Both the position numbers and the translations under genes were made by a program. 20,406 nucleotides of DNA. It comes from Betaproteobacteria bacterium (GTDB lineage Bacteria; Pseudomonadota; Gammaproteobacteria; Burkholderiales; SG8-41). The notes under the pieces were generated by a model that saw only the letters and a program-made list of their open reading frames with translations, did no database searches and was not told the origin of the DNA. Shown piece by piece: positions 1-7,847 of the stretch. Position 1 is the first letter of the stretch. The number at the start of each line of letters is the position of its first letter. Where the stretch lies: contig JACOVL010000072.1 in the NCBI GenBank assembly GCA_016177355.1, forward strand, positions 1-20,406, given 5' to 3'.

Positions 1-980
1 CGCTCAAGCCGCGCGCGGGCGGGCGCCGCATCGGGTTCCCCGCTGAGCGCGGCGATGACCAGGTCCGCGAAGCGTTCGGGCCGGCGCCACAAGTCCGCCG
101 CGCTGAACAATTCCAACAGCGCGGCGGCGTCGAGCCCGGCGGCATCTGCAATCAGGTTGGCATGACGGGCGGCGAGCAGCGCGAGGTCGCGGCACTCGGA
201 CGGCACCTTGAGGCGTGTCGAGACCGATTCGACCGCCAGCGGCTCAAGGGAACGCGCCAGCGCCGCAAAACGTCCGGCGACGGATGCTCCCGCCGCCGCA
301 GCCGCGTCCAGCGCGCGCATCGCGGTGGCGGCGGTCTCGGGATCGTCCCACAGCGTGTCCGCTTCCGGCATCACGCGCGCGAGCGCGCCGCACTCGCGCA
401 GCACCCCGAACATGCGCGAAGGGCGCTTCTCCATCAAGCCGCGCGCGAGCTCCTGCCACACGCGCTCCGGCACGAGCGCGTCCGCTTCCCCGTTCCCGGC
501 CATGGCGCGCATCAGCGCGAGCGTCTCCTGGGCGATGCGGAAACCGAAGCGGGCGGCGAAACGCGCGACGCGCAGGATGCGCACCGGGTCCTCGGCGAAA
601 GCCGGGCTCACGTGGCGCAACACGCCGGCCTTGAGGTCGGCCGCACCCTTGAACGGATCGATGATCCGCCCGTCGGCATCCCTGGCGATGGCGTTGATGG
701 TGAGGTCGCGGCGCGCGAGATCCTGCTCGAGCGTCACCCCCGGCGCGGCGTGGAACTCGAAGCCGTGGTAGCCGCGGGCGGTTTTGCGCTCGGTGCGCGC
801 CAAGGCGTATTCCTCGCGGGTCTGCGGGTGGAGAAACACCGGGAAATCGCGGCCGACCGGCTTGTAGCCGAGCTTCGCCATCTCCTTGGGCGTCGCGCCG
901 ACCACGACGTAGTCGCGGTCCTTGACCGGCAGCCCCAGCAACTCGTCCCGGACCGCGCCGCCCACGCAATAGATCTTCAT
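1..980 (-). CDS. cca: CCA-adding tRNA nucleotidyltransferase, partial, HD dyad lost
   Basis: Adds or repairs the 3'-terminal CCA of tRNAs from CTP and ATP. The ATG at 980 opens with MKIYCVGGAVRDELLG, nearly the E. coli Cca N-terminus. Visible motifs are the nucleotidyltransferase signature GGAVRD (7-12), the metal-binding pair D21/D23 in KDRDYVVVG, RRDLTINA (90-97) and the head/neck block DPVRILRVARFAARFGF (131-147). About 326 residues are present; the C-terminal end lies beyond the left edge (E. coli enzyme about 412). Where E. coli has the catalytic CHDLGK of its HD phosphohydrolase domain, this protein reads LARSLEP (241-247) and the loop is shortened, so the phosphatase/phosphodiesterase side activities are probably absent. 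It is last in the minus-strand run slt, NDUFA9-like, cca. A 7/14-base repeat array fills most of the gap upstream. Confidence 0.95.
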   Translation of the reverse strand, partial: MKIYCVGGAVRDELLGLPVKDRDYVVVGATPKEMAKLGYKPVGRDFPVFLHPQTREEYALARTERKTARGYHGFEFHAAPGVTLEQDLARRDLTINAIARDADGRIIDPFKGAADLKAGVLRHVSPAFAEDPVRILRVARFAARFGFRIAQETLALMRAMAGNGEADALVPERVWQELARGLMEKRPSRMFGVLRECGALARVMPEADTLWDDPETAATAMRALDAAAAAGASVAGRFAALARSLEPLAVESVSTRLKVPSECRDLALLAARHANLIADAAGLDAAALLELFSAADLWRRPERFADLVIAALSGEPDAAPARARLE

Positions 981-982
981 GA

Positions 983-1045
983 CGGCGCGACTGATGAAGC
1001 GTGACCGATACGGCGTGACTGATGAAACGTGACTGATAAATCGTG
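983..1045. repeat. Degenerate heptad array upstream of cca (14-base double unit)
   Basis: Nine consecutive 7-base blocks. In plus orientation from 983: CGGCGCG, ACTGATG, AAGCGTG, ACCGATA, CGGCGTG, ACTGATG, AAACGTG, ACTGATA, AATCGTG. Two unit types alternate, giving about 4.5 copies of a 14-base unit with consensus NRNCGTG-ACTGATR. The array begins two bases upstream of the cca ATG (minus strand) and fills most of the 93-base gap to the NDUFA9-like stop. I read the period directly from the sequence; the function is unknown. Confidence 0.85.
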
Positions 1046-1073
1046 GCGCGGCATGCCGATGACGGGCGCGGGT

Positions 1074-2018
1074 TCAATCATGGTTGCGCCGGGCGCGGAA
1101 TCGCTGGTAGCGACTGCGCGGGTTCGCCTGCGCGAGCCAGGACGGCGCCACCGCTTCGAGCGCCGCCGGCGCGATGCCGAACGGAAATTCGCACGCGCAC
1201 ACGCTGTCGGCCTTCATCGAGTAGTAGTTGTCGCGCGTCATGAGCTTCAGCGGCAGGAACTCGAGCGCGAACGCCTGCAAGTACGAAAGCGGGTCGTTCA
1301 ACCCGATCACCAGCCGCCGCCGGCCGAGCGCGCGCGCGACGAACTCGACCAGCTCCCGCAGCGTGTAGACCTTCGGGCCGCACAGGTCGTAGCGCTTGCC
1401 GATGCTCTCCAGGTCTTCGAGGCTGCTCGCGAACGCCGCCGCCACGTCCTCGACGAACACCGGCTGGAAGCGCGCATGGGGACAGGCGAGAAACAGCACC
1501 GGCGCGAGCTTCACCAGCACGGCAAACAGGTTGAGGAAGGAATCGTCGCGCCCGAAGACGACCGATGGCCGGAAGATCGTGACGTCGAGACCCGCCCCGC
1601 GCACGATTTCCTCCGCCTCGCCCTTGGTGCGGAGATAGGCGCTCGGGCCGCCGGGCGCGGCATTCAACGCGCTCATGTGCAGCAACCGCCGGATGCCGCA
1701 TTCGCGGCACGCCGCCGCCACCTTGCGCGCGAGCTCGACGTGCGCTTCGCGGAAGCTCCGGCTTGCGCGGCCGTCGTGCAGCACGCCGACGAGGTTGACC
1801 GCCGCCTCCGCTCCGCGCATGAATTCCCGCAGTTCGCCCGCGTCGTGCACGTCGGCCGCAACCACGTCCACCGTCGGCAGCAGGATCAGTTGCTCCTTGG
1901 CGCGCTCGCGGTCGCGCGTCGCCACTCGCACGCGATAGCCCTCCTCCGCGAGCCGGCGACAGACGTGTCGTCCCACAAAGCCGCTCCCTCCCACAACGCA
2001 GACGGTTGTTATTTCCAT
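1074..2018 (-). CDS. NAD(P)-binding atypical SDR, complex I NDUFA9-like family
   Basis: A 314-residue Rossmann-fold protein of the atypical short-chain dehydrogenase/epimerase group that is often named complex I NDUFA9 subunit family in bacteria. The glycine-rich NAD(P) motif GGSGFVG is at residues 10-16, followed by RVRVATRDRERA with the basic residues typical of NADP preference. A YLRTKGEAE segment supplies the YxxxK pair. There is no signal peptide. A role in respiratory complex I is inferred only from the eukaryotic NDUFA9 paralogue; the bacterial substrate is unknown. It sits between slt and cca on the same strand, an order I associate with betaproteobacteria. The ATG at 2018 lacks a Shine-Dalgarno but has a TAAAAT hexamer six bases upstream, suggesting a leaderless transcript. 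Confidence 0.88.
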   Translation of the reverse strand: MEITTVCVVGGSGFVGRHVCRRLAEEGYRVRVATRDRERAKEQLILLPTVDVVAADVHDAGELREFMRGAEAAVNLVGVLHDGRASRSFREAHVELARKVAAACRECGIRRLLHMSALNAAPGGPSAYLRTKGEAEEIVRGAGLDVTIFRPSVVFGRDDSFLNLFAVLVKLAPVLFLACPHARFQPVFVEDVAAAFASSLEDLESIGKRYDLCGPKVYTLRELVEFVARALGRRRLVIGLNDPLSYLQAFALEFLPLKLMTRDNYYSMKADSVCACEFPFGIAPAALEAVAPSWLAQANPRSRYQRFRARRNHD

Positions 2019-2024
2019 GAGGGG

Positions 2025-2030
2025 ATTTTA
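2025..2030 (-). promoter_or_regulatory. Candidate -10 hexamer, leaderless start of NDUFA9-like gene
   Basis: TAAAAT on the minus strand (plus-strand ATTTTA) ends six bases before the ATG, so transcription would begin at or next to the A of the start codon. No Shine-Dalgarno is visible between it and the ATG. The -35 region, which falls in the adjacent heptad array, is a poor match to consensus. Confidence 0.4.
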
Positions 2031-2057
2031 CCGCTCACCGCTCGCCGTTCACCATCA
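2030..2057. repeat. Heptad array ACCGCTC x4 (degenerate)
   Basis: Four 7-base units: ACCGCTC, ACCGCTC, GCCGTTC, ACCATCA. They fill most of the 44-base gap between the stop of slt and the ATG of the NDUFA9-like gene and abut the candidate -10 hexamer. Rotated, the unit is TCACCGC, one base different from the TTACCGC unit upstream of rpiA. Confidence 0.8.
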
Positions 2058-2062
2058 CGGGC

Positions 2063-3985
2063 TCAGGGCGTGTCGCCCAGCGGCTGCTCGGCATCGCGCT
2101 GGCGCGGGCCGATGACCCCCATGCGCTGACGCAGCGATTGCAACTGCTGGCTGAAGACGTGCGCGTAATAGCTGGCGTTCGCCATCACCTTCTTCACGTA
2201 GTCGCGCGTTTCGTTGAGCGGTATGGTCTCGGCGTAGATCGCGCCTTCGACCGCGGTCTCGGGCCGCCACCTGCGCGCGCGGCCCGGCCCGGCGTTGTAG
2301 GCGGCCGAGGCGAGCACCGGCTGCCCGTCGAGCGTATCGAGCACGTGCTTGAGGTAATGGGTGCCGAGACTCACGTTGGTATCCACTTCCATGACCTGCG
2401 ACCAGCGCCAGTTGCGCAGCCCGATCTTCTTCGCGACCCAGCGCGCGGTGGCGGGCATGAGCTGCATCAGGCCGCTCGCCCCCGCCTGCGATTTCGCGTC
2501 CGCGATGAAGCGGCTCTCCTGCCGGATCAGGCCGTAGACCCACGCTTCGTCGAGCTGCAGTTGCGAGGTGCGGGACTCGAGCACGTCGCGATAAGGGGCG
2601 AGATAACGCAGGCTGAAATCGTGCTCCTGCACCGTGCGGTCGGCGGTATTGATGGCGCGGTCGTAGATCTCGTAGCGCCGCGCGAGTTCCGCCGCGGCGA
2701 GCAGTTGCCTGTCGTCGAAGCCGCGGATCGCCCACAGCCACTCGCGGTTGGCCTCGGTGCGCAGACTCAGGCGGTAGAGTTCGACCGCGCGCTTGAGTCC
2801 CGGGTGCTGGCTCATCGCGCGCACGTCCTCGGCGGTCGGCTTGAACGCGGGAGCAGGCGTCGTGACATTGCCGCCGAGATCTTCGAGCGCCAGCTGGCCG
2901 TAGAAACCGAACTCGGCCGCCAGAGGCTTCAGCAGCGCCTCCGACTCCTCGCTGCGTCCCATGCTCATCAATGCGCGCGCCTTCCAATAGCGCCAGGCCG
3001 CATCGGCGCTCTCCTTCTCCGTCATCGCTTCGATCGCGGCCAGCACCTCCGGCCAGTCGCGCGTGCGCAGCGCGGCGCGCGCTTTCCAGGCGAGCTGCAG
3101 GTCGGAGAGGTCCGCGGCACGCGCATACCACGCGAGCGCTTCCGGGTCGTGGCGCAACGCGCCGAGATATGCGATCAGCCCCCAGATGTAGGCGCGCTCC
3201 TCCGCCGTGAAACGCTCCTCGATCCTCGCCCACCGCCGCGCCGCCTGCGGCGGAGAAGCGCGCGCCAGTCGGTGCGCCGCAAACATTACGGTCTCGCGCC
3301 CGGCGCGGCTCTTCAGGTTGAAATTCCGGCGCTCCAGGTAGCCCGCGGGGTTGGACGCGGCGGCACCGAGCGAGCGCGCATCCGGCGCCTGCCCCGCCGG
3401 CAGCCATTCGGCGATGCGCCGGGCGAGGCTCACCTGCCCGGCTTCGAGCGCGAGCCGGATGCGCGTCCACAGATCGTCGATGGAAAGCAGTCCGGCCGCC
3501 TGGAGCGCGCTGAACAGCGGCGTGCAGCTCTCGGGAAGGCCGCGGGCGACGAACCACAACGGCCGGACTTCGTGCAGCGTTTCGCCGGGGTTGACCCGCA
3601 GCCGCGATTGCAGCGCGTAGCAGGTGATCTCGACGTCGTCGTTGACGAGCAGCGGCAGTTCCTGCTCGAACAACTCCCACTGCTGGCTGTTGCCGAGAAC
3701 TTTCAGCCACTCGCTGCGCAGCCGCTCGGCGAGCGGGCCGTCGCGGTTGACGGCGAGGAATGCGCGAACTTCCTCGGGGCTCGCCTGATCGAGCCGCAGG
3801 GAGAGCTGCCAGTAAGCGAGGTACGGCTCGAGCAGATGGCCTTTCAGCCGGGCGGCGTGCTTGTCGAGCCTGGCGGCGTTGTCCACGCGGTACGCCTCGC
3901 GCGCGGCGAGAAAATCGTCGTCCTGGCCCGCGCCGTGCGCAAACGCGGCCCCCAACGCCAGCGCCAATGCCCACAGCATTCTCAT
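2063..3985 (-). CDS. slt: Soluble lytic murein transglycosylase (Slt70 type)
   Basis: A periplasmic muramidase that cleaves the MurNAc-GlcNAc bond of peptidoglycan, leaving 1,6-anhydro ends. The protein has 640 residues (E. coli Slt70 is 645). Residues 1-18, MRMLWALALALGAAFAHG, form a signal peptide. Residues of roughly 20-450 make the helical superhelix of this family. The C-terminal SLT domain (about 475-610) carries GLIRQESRF with catalytic Glu490, GASGLMQLMPATA (502-514), AAYNAGPG (561-568) and the closing ETRDYVKKVMANASYY. The ATG at 3985 lies only three bases after the ilvA stop, so it is probably translated from the ilvA transcript, although the two functions are unrelated. No clear Shine-Dalgarno is visible. 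Confidence 0.95.
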   Translation of the reverse strand: MRMLWALALALGAAFAHGAGQDDDFLAAREAYRVDNAARLDKHAARLKGHLLEPYLAYWQLSLRLDQASPEEVRAFLAVNRDGPLAERLRSEWLKVLGNSQQWELFEQELPLLVNDDVEITCYALQSRLRVNPGETLHEVRPLWFVARGLPESCTPLFSALQAAGLLSIDDLWTRIRLALEAGQVSLARRIAEWLPAGQAPDARSLGAAASNPAGYLERRNFNLKSRAGRETVMFAAHRLARASPPQAARRWARIEERFTAEERAYIWGLIAYLGALRHDPEALAWYARAADLSDLQLAWKARAALRTRDWPEVLAAIEAMTEKESADAAWRYWKARALMSMGRSEESEALLKPLAAEFGFYGQLALEDLGGNVTTPAPAFKPTAEDVRAMSQHPGLKRAVELYRLSLRTEANREWLWAIRGFDDRQLLAAAELARRYEIYDRAINTADRTVQEHDFSLRYLAPYRDVLESRTSQLQLDEAWVYGLIRQESRFIADAKSQAGASGLMQLMPATARWVAKKIGLRNWRWSQVMEVDTNVSLGTHYLKHVLDTLDGQPVLASAAYNAGPGRARRWRPETAVEGAIYAETIPLNETRDYVKKVMANASYYAHVFSQQLQSLRQRMGVIGPRQRDAEQPLGDTP

Positions 3986-3988
3986 GTG

Positions 3989-5503
3989 CTAGCCCAGGAA
4001 CAACCGGTAAGCCGGGTTGCGGGTTTCTTCGCGGTAGGGATAGCCGACCTTGGCGAGGAAGACGCGGAACTTGCGCTTGTCCCGCGGCGGCACCTGCATG
4101 CCGACGAGGACCCGGCCGTAGTCGGCGCCGTGGTTGCGGTAGTGGAACAAGCTGATGTTCCAGCCGCGGCTCATCGCGGTGAGGAACCTCATCAGCGCGC
4201 CGGGGCGCTCCGGGAACTCGAAGCGGTAGAGGATTTCGTCGTCCACCGTGGGCGCGTGCCCGCCGACGGTGTGCCGGATGTGCAGCTTCGCCAGCTCGTT
4301 GTCGCTGAAGTCGAGCGTCTTCAATCCCTTGCGCCGCAGCGCGCGTGCGAGCTTCACGGCCTCGTCCCGGTCGTGGACCTGGACCCCGACGAACACGTGC
4401 GCCTGAGCGGGATCGGCGTAGCGGTAGTTGAACTCGGTGATGTTGCGCGCGCCGATCTGCGAGCAGAACGTGCGAAAGCTGCCGGGCCGCTCCGGTATGG
4501 TCACCGCCAGGACCGCCTCGCGCTTCTCGCCGAGTTCGGCCTGCTCCGCGACGAAGCGCAGCCGGTCGAAGTTCATGTTCGCGCCGCTGGCGACCGCGAT
4601 CAGCGTCTTGCCGCGCACGCCGGTGCGCTCGGCATAGCGCTTCGCGCCGGCGATCGCCAGCGCCCCGGCCGGTTCCAGGACCGTCCGCGTGTCCTCGAAC
4701 ACATCCTTGATCGCGGCGCAGACGGCGTCGGTGTTGACCCGTATCACGTCATCCACCAGCTCGCGGCACAGCCGGAACGTCTCGCGCCCGACCTGCTTCA
4801 CCGCGACGCCGTCGGCGAACAGCCCCACCTGGGTGAGCTTCACGCGCCGGCCGGTCTTGAGCGAGCGGTACATCGCATCGGCATCCTCCGGCTCAACGCC
4901 AATCACCTTGATCTCCGGACGCAGGCTTTTCACGTAGGCGGCGATCCCCGAGATCAGGCCGCCGCCGCCGATCGCCACGAAGACGGCGTGGATGGTTGCG
5001 GGATGCTGGCGCAGGATCTCCATCGCGATCGTGCCCTGCCCGGCGATGACGTCGGGGTCGTCGTAAGGATGGACGAAGACGAGCCGCCGCCGCCGCTCGA
5101 TCAGGCGCGCGCGCGAGTAGGCCTCATCGTAGGAATCGCCGTGCAGCACGACGGCCGCGCCGCGCGACTTGACCGCCGCGATCTTGATCTGCGGCGTGGT
5201 GACCGGCATCACGATGGTCGCCGCGCAGCCGAGCCGCTGCGCGGCGAGCGCCACGCCCTGGGCATGGTTGCCGGCGGAGGCGGCGATCACGCCGCGTTTC
5301 AACGCCGCGGCCGGCAACCGCACCATCTTGTTGTAGGCGCCGCGCAATTTGAAGGAGAACACCGGCTGCATGTCCTCGCGCTTGAGCAGCACGCGGTTGC
5401 CGGTGCGCGCGGAGAGCGCCGGCGCGAGCTCGAGCGGCGTCTCGATTGCGACATCGTAGACACGGGCGCCCAGGATGCGCTTGACGTAATCGTTCTTTTT
5501 CAT
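3989..5503 (-). CDS. ilvA: Biosynthetic threonine ammonia-lyase (threonine deaminase)
   Basis: PLP enzyme converting L-threonine to 2-oxobutanoate and ammonia, the committed step to isoleucine. 504 residues, close to the 514 of E. coli IlvA. The PLP lysine is K52 in SFKLRGAYNK, SAGNHAQGVA follows near residue 76, and the phosphate-binding glycine loop IGGGGLISG is near 178-186. After about residue 320 come two ACT-like regulatory modules (AVLAVTIPERPGSFR and EILYRFEFPERPGALM), which mark the feedback-regulated biosynthetic form rather than the short catabolic TdcB. It heads the minus-strand run ilvA-slt-NDUFA9-like-cca and is divergent from rpiA across 96 bases. The ATG at 5503 lacks a Shine-Dalgarno. 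Confidence 0.95.
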   Translation of the reverse strand: MKKNDYVKRILGARVYDVAIETPLELAPALSARTGNRVLLKREDMQPVFSFKLRGAYNKMVRLPAAALKRGVIAASAGNHAQGVALAAQRLGCAATIVMPVTTPQIKIAAVKSRGAAVVLHGDSYDEAYSRARLIERRRRLVFVHPYDDPDVIAGQGTIAMEILRQHPATIHAVFVAIGGGGLISGIAAYVKSLRPEIKVIGVEPEDADAMYRSLKTGRRVKLTQVGLFADGVAVKQVGRETFRLCRELVDDVIRVNTDAVCAAIKDVFEDTRTVLEPAGALAIAGAKRYAERTGVRGKTLIAVASGANMNFDRLRFVAEQAELGEKREAVLAVTIPERPGSFRTFCSQIGARNITEFNYRYADPAQAHVFVGVQVHDRDEAVKLARALRRKGLKTLDFSDNELAKLHIRHTVGGHAPTVDDEILYRFEFPERPGALMRFLTAMSRGWNISLFHYRNHGADYGRVLVGMQVPPRDKRKFRVFLAKVGYPYREETRNPAYRLFLG

Positions 5504-5547
5504 GGCGGCGGCAAAGCGTGCTAAGCGTAGCAGGAATGCGCGATCCT

Positions 5548-5569
5548 GGTAAACGGCATGATGTTTACC
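5548..5569. other. Inverted repeat in the ilvA/rpiA divergent gap
   Basis: Perfect 7-base arms GGTAAAC (5548-5554) and GTTTACC (5563-5569) are separated by eight bases. The right arm runs into the first TTACCGC unit of the heptad array. It could be an operator or a small hairpin. It is not followed by a T-run, so it is not a terminator. Confidence 0.5.
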
Positions 5570-5592
5570 GCTTACCGCTTACCGCTTACTAT
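5564..5592 (+). promoter_or_regulatory. Candidate rpiA promoter built from heptad repeats
   Basis: TTTACC (5564-5569), a 17-base spacer and TACTAT (5587-5592); each hexamer matches the sigma-70 consensus at four of six positions. The -10 lies seven bases before the ATG at 5600, so a transcript would be leaderless or nearly so. No Shine-Dalgarno is present. Confidence 0.4.
5565..5592. repeat. Heptad array TTACCGC x3 plus TTACTAT
   Basis: Three perfect copies of TTACCGC (5565-5585) and a degenerate fourth, TTACTAT (5586-5592). The array ends seven bases before the rpiA ATG. Its last copy contains the best -10-like hexamer, TACTAT, and its first copy supplies a -35-like TTTACC at 17-base spacing. 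Confidence 0.85.
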
Positions 5593-5599
5593 TCTCGTT

Positions 5600-6259
5600 A
5601 TGACACAGGACGAGATGAAACGGGCCGCAGCCAAAGCCGCGATCGCCTGCGTGCCGGACGGGAGCGTGGTCGGCGTGGGCACCGGCTCGACCGCCAACTA
5701 CTTCATCGCGGAGCTCGGCAGAATCAAGCAGCGGATCGAGGGCGCGGTCGCGAGCTCGGATGCGACGGCGCAGCGGCTGAAGCAGATCGGTATTCCGGTA
5801 GTCGACCTGAACGGCGTCAGGGAGCTGCCGGTCTACGTGGACGGCGCGGACGAGGTGACGCGCCATCTCGCCATGATCAAGGGCGGCGGCGGCGCGCTGA
5901 CACGCGAGAAAATCGTCGCGGCGGTCGCGGAGTCTTTCGTATGCATCGCCGACGCGTCGAAGCTGGTGGACGTGCTCGGCAAATTCCCGCTGCCGGTGGA
6001 GGTGATCCCGATGGCCCGTTCCCACGTCGCGCGCGAGATCGTGAAGCTCGGCGGCCAGCCGGTGTGGCGGCAGAACTTCGTCACCGATAACGGTAATATC
6101 ATCCTCGACGCGCACGGGTTTTCGATCCTGAATCCGGTCGAGTTCGAGGGAGCGCTCAACCAGATCGTGGGCGTCGTCACCAACGGCTTGTTCGCGCGGC
6201 GGGGCGCCGACGTGCTGCTGCTCGGCACCGCCGACGGCGTGCAAACCCACAAGCGCTGA
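5600..6259 (+). CDS. rpiA: Ribose-5-phosphate isomerase A
   Basis: Interconverts ribose 5-phosphate and ribulose 5-phosphate in the pentose phosphate pathway. The ATG at 5600 gives 219 residues beginning MTQDEMKRAAAKAA, the same length and start as E. coli RpiA. An in-frame upstream ATG at 5558 would only translate the repeat array and is rejected. Motifs seen are VGVGTGSTA (24-32) for phosphate binding, YVDGADE (79-85), IKGGGGALTREK (93-104) with the catalytic Glu103, and IADASKLVDVLGKFPLPVEV. It is divergent from ilvA and followed on the same strand by ppx after 61 bases. Confidence 0.96.
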   Translation: MTQDEMKRAAAKAAIACVPDGSVVGVGTGSTANYFIAELGRIKQRIEGAVASSDATAQRLKQIGIPVVDLNGVRELPVYVDGADEVTRHLAMIKGGGGALTREKIVAAVAESFVCIADASKLVDVLGKFPLPVEVIPMARSHVAREIVKLGGQPVWRQNFVTDNGNIILDAHGFSILNPVEFEGALNQIVGVVTNGLFARRGADVLLLGTADGVQTHKR

Positions 6260-6304
6260 CCCGGCATTGGCGGCGAAGGCGTAGCGCGCCGGCGCAGCAT
6301 TGCT

Positions 6305-6310
6305 TATACT
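6305..6310 (+). promoter_or_regulatory. Candidate -10 hexamer for ppx
   Basis: TATACT (five of six consensus positions) lies ten bases before the ppx ATG at 6321. No good -35 is seen 17 bases upstream, where the sequence is GC-rich and includes the perfect palindrome GCGCCGGCGC at 6286-6295. No Shine-Dalgarno is visible. Confidence 0.4.
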
Positions 6311-6320
6311 GGCGGCGCCG

Positions 6321-7847
6321 ATGCCCGAATATTCGACGCTAGCCGCCGTAGACCTCGGATCCAACAGTTTCCACTGCCAGGTCGCCCGCATCGTCGGAGA
6401 CCAGGTCTACCCCCTCGATTCGCTGCGCGAGCCGGTGCGGCTGGGGGCGGGACTCACCAAAGACAAGCGCATCGACGAGGAAACCCAGGAGCGGGCGCTC
6501 GCCTGCCTCAAGCGCTTCGGCGAGCGGCTGCGCGATTTCGACAAGCATGCCGTGCGCGCGCTCGGCACCAATACGCTGCGGGTGGCGAAAAACGCCGGCG
6601 CGTTCCTGAAGAAGGCCGAGGCTGCGCTCGGCTTCCCGATCGAGGTGGTGGCGGGCCGCGAAGAGGCGCGCCTGATCTATCTCGGTGTCTCGCACGAGCT
6701 GCCCGCCTCGCGCGAAAAGCGCCTGGTGGTGGACATCGGCGGAGGGTCGACCGAGCTCGTCATCGGGTCGGGCTACCGGCCGCAGAAGCTCGAGAGCCTG
6801 TTCATGGGTTGCGTTTCCTACAGCTGGCGCTATTTCGAGGACGGCAAGATCACGAAAGGCGCGATGAAGCAGGCCGAGCTCGCCGCCCGCAACGAGCTGC
6901 AGCCGATCGTCGCGAAATTCGCCCGCGGCAACTGGCAGCAGGCGGTGGGCTCCGCGGGCACCGTGCGCGCGCTTGCGGACGTCATCCGGCTGAACGGCTT
7001 CGGCGAGGACGGCATCACACCGGCGGGTCTCGACCGCCTGCGTTCCCACCTGATCAAGGCTGGCGACATGGACAAAGTGGAGCTCGCGGGACTGAAGCCG
7101 GACCGCGTGCCGGTGTTTCCCGGCGGGCTCGCGATTCTCAACGCCATCTTCTCGGAGCTCGACATCGGCTCGATGGGGGTCGCGGGCGGCGCGATGCGCC
7201 AGGGCGTGCTCTACGACCTCCTCGGGCGCTTCCACCACAAGGACATGCGCGACGTCACGGTCGCGCAATTCATGCAGCGCTACCACGTGGACGCGCTGCA
7301 GGCGCGACGCGTGGGTGAACTCGCCTTCAACCTCTACCGCAAGCTGACCGCCGAATCGGGCGAGCCCGACGAGGATGCCTCGCGCAGCATCGCATGGGCG
7401 GCCAGGCTCCACGAGATCGGGATTTCGGTCGCGTTCAGCGGCTATCACAAGCACTCGGCCTATATCGTCGGCAACGCCGACATGCCCGGCTTCTCGCGCG
7501 ACGAGCAGGCCCGGCTCGCGGTCCTGGTGCAGGCGCACCGCCGCTCGCTCGGCAAGGTCGTCAAGAAGGGCGACGAGCGCGACGTGGACTGGAGCATGGT
7601 GCTGTCCCTGCGGCTGGCGGCCCTGCTCTACCGCAGCCGGGCCGACGTGGCCCTGCCCCCGCTGCAGGCCCGGCTCCAGGGCAGGAAGTTCCGCCTGGCG
7701 CTCGACCCCGACTGGCTCGCGCGCAATCCGCTCACGGTGACCGCGCTGCACGACGAGATCCGCGAATGGGACAGGATCGGCTTCGAGCTCAAGGTCCCGG
7801 GGCTCGACGATCTTGAGACAGGCGCGGAACTCGCTCTCGCAAGCTAA
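6321..7847 (+). CDS. ppx: Exopolyphosphatase (Ppx/GppA family)
   Basis: Removes terminal phosphates processively from polyphosphate; the family also includes guanosine pentaphosphate phosphatase GppA. 508 residues from the ATG at 6321, against 513 for E. coli Ppx. The actin-like ATPase-fold motifs are clear: AAVDLGSNSFHCQVA (8-22), AGREEARLIYLG with the catalytic Glu, and VVDIGGGSTELVIGSG. The C-terminal half carries an HD-like helical domain with RLHEIG. An alternative TTG at 6300 adds seven residues that do not match the family. Its neighbours are pap, sixA, CYTH-CHAD and ppk1. The stop codon overlaps that of pap tail to tail. Given the cluster, Ppx is preferred over GppA. Confidence 0.93.
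   Translation: MPEYSTLAAVDLGSNSFHCQVARIVGDQVYPLDSLREPVRLGAGLTKDKRIDEETQERALACLKRFGERLRDFDKHAVRALGTNTLRVAKNAGAFLKKAEAALGFPIEVVAGREEARLIYLGVSHELPASREKRLVVDIGGGSTELVIGSGYRPQKLESLFMGCVSYSWRYFEDGKITKGAMKQAELAARNELQPIVAKFARGNWQQAVGSAGTVRALADVIRLNGFGEDGITPAGLDRLRSHLIKAGDMDKVELAGLKPDRVPVFPGGLAILNAIFSELDIGSMGVAGGAMRQGVLYDLLGRFHHKDMRDVTVAQFMQRYHVDALQARRVGELAFNLYRKLTAESGEPDEDASRSIAWAARLHEIGISVAFSGYHKHSAYIVGNADMPGFSRDEQARLAVLVQAHRRSLGKVVKKGDERDVDWSMVLSLRLAALLYRSRADVALPPLQARLQGRKFRLALDPDWLARNPLTVTALHDEIREWDRIGFELKVPGLDDLETGAELALAS

Noticed and set aside
2138..5524. Plus-strand open frame of 1128 codons opposite slt and ilvA
   Set aside because: It is the stop-poor antisense frame of two well-supported genes in GC-rich DNA. 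Its sequence is rich in Arg, Ala, Gly and His and shows no recognisable domain.
5558..5599. Upstream ATG at 5558 as the start of rpiA
   Set aside because: It would translate the TTACCGC repeats into 14 extra residues absent from RpiA, whereas ATG 5600 matches the family start exactly.
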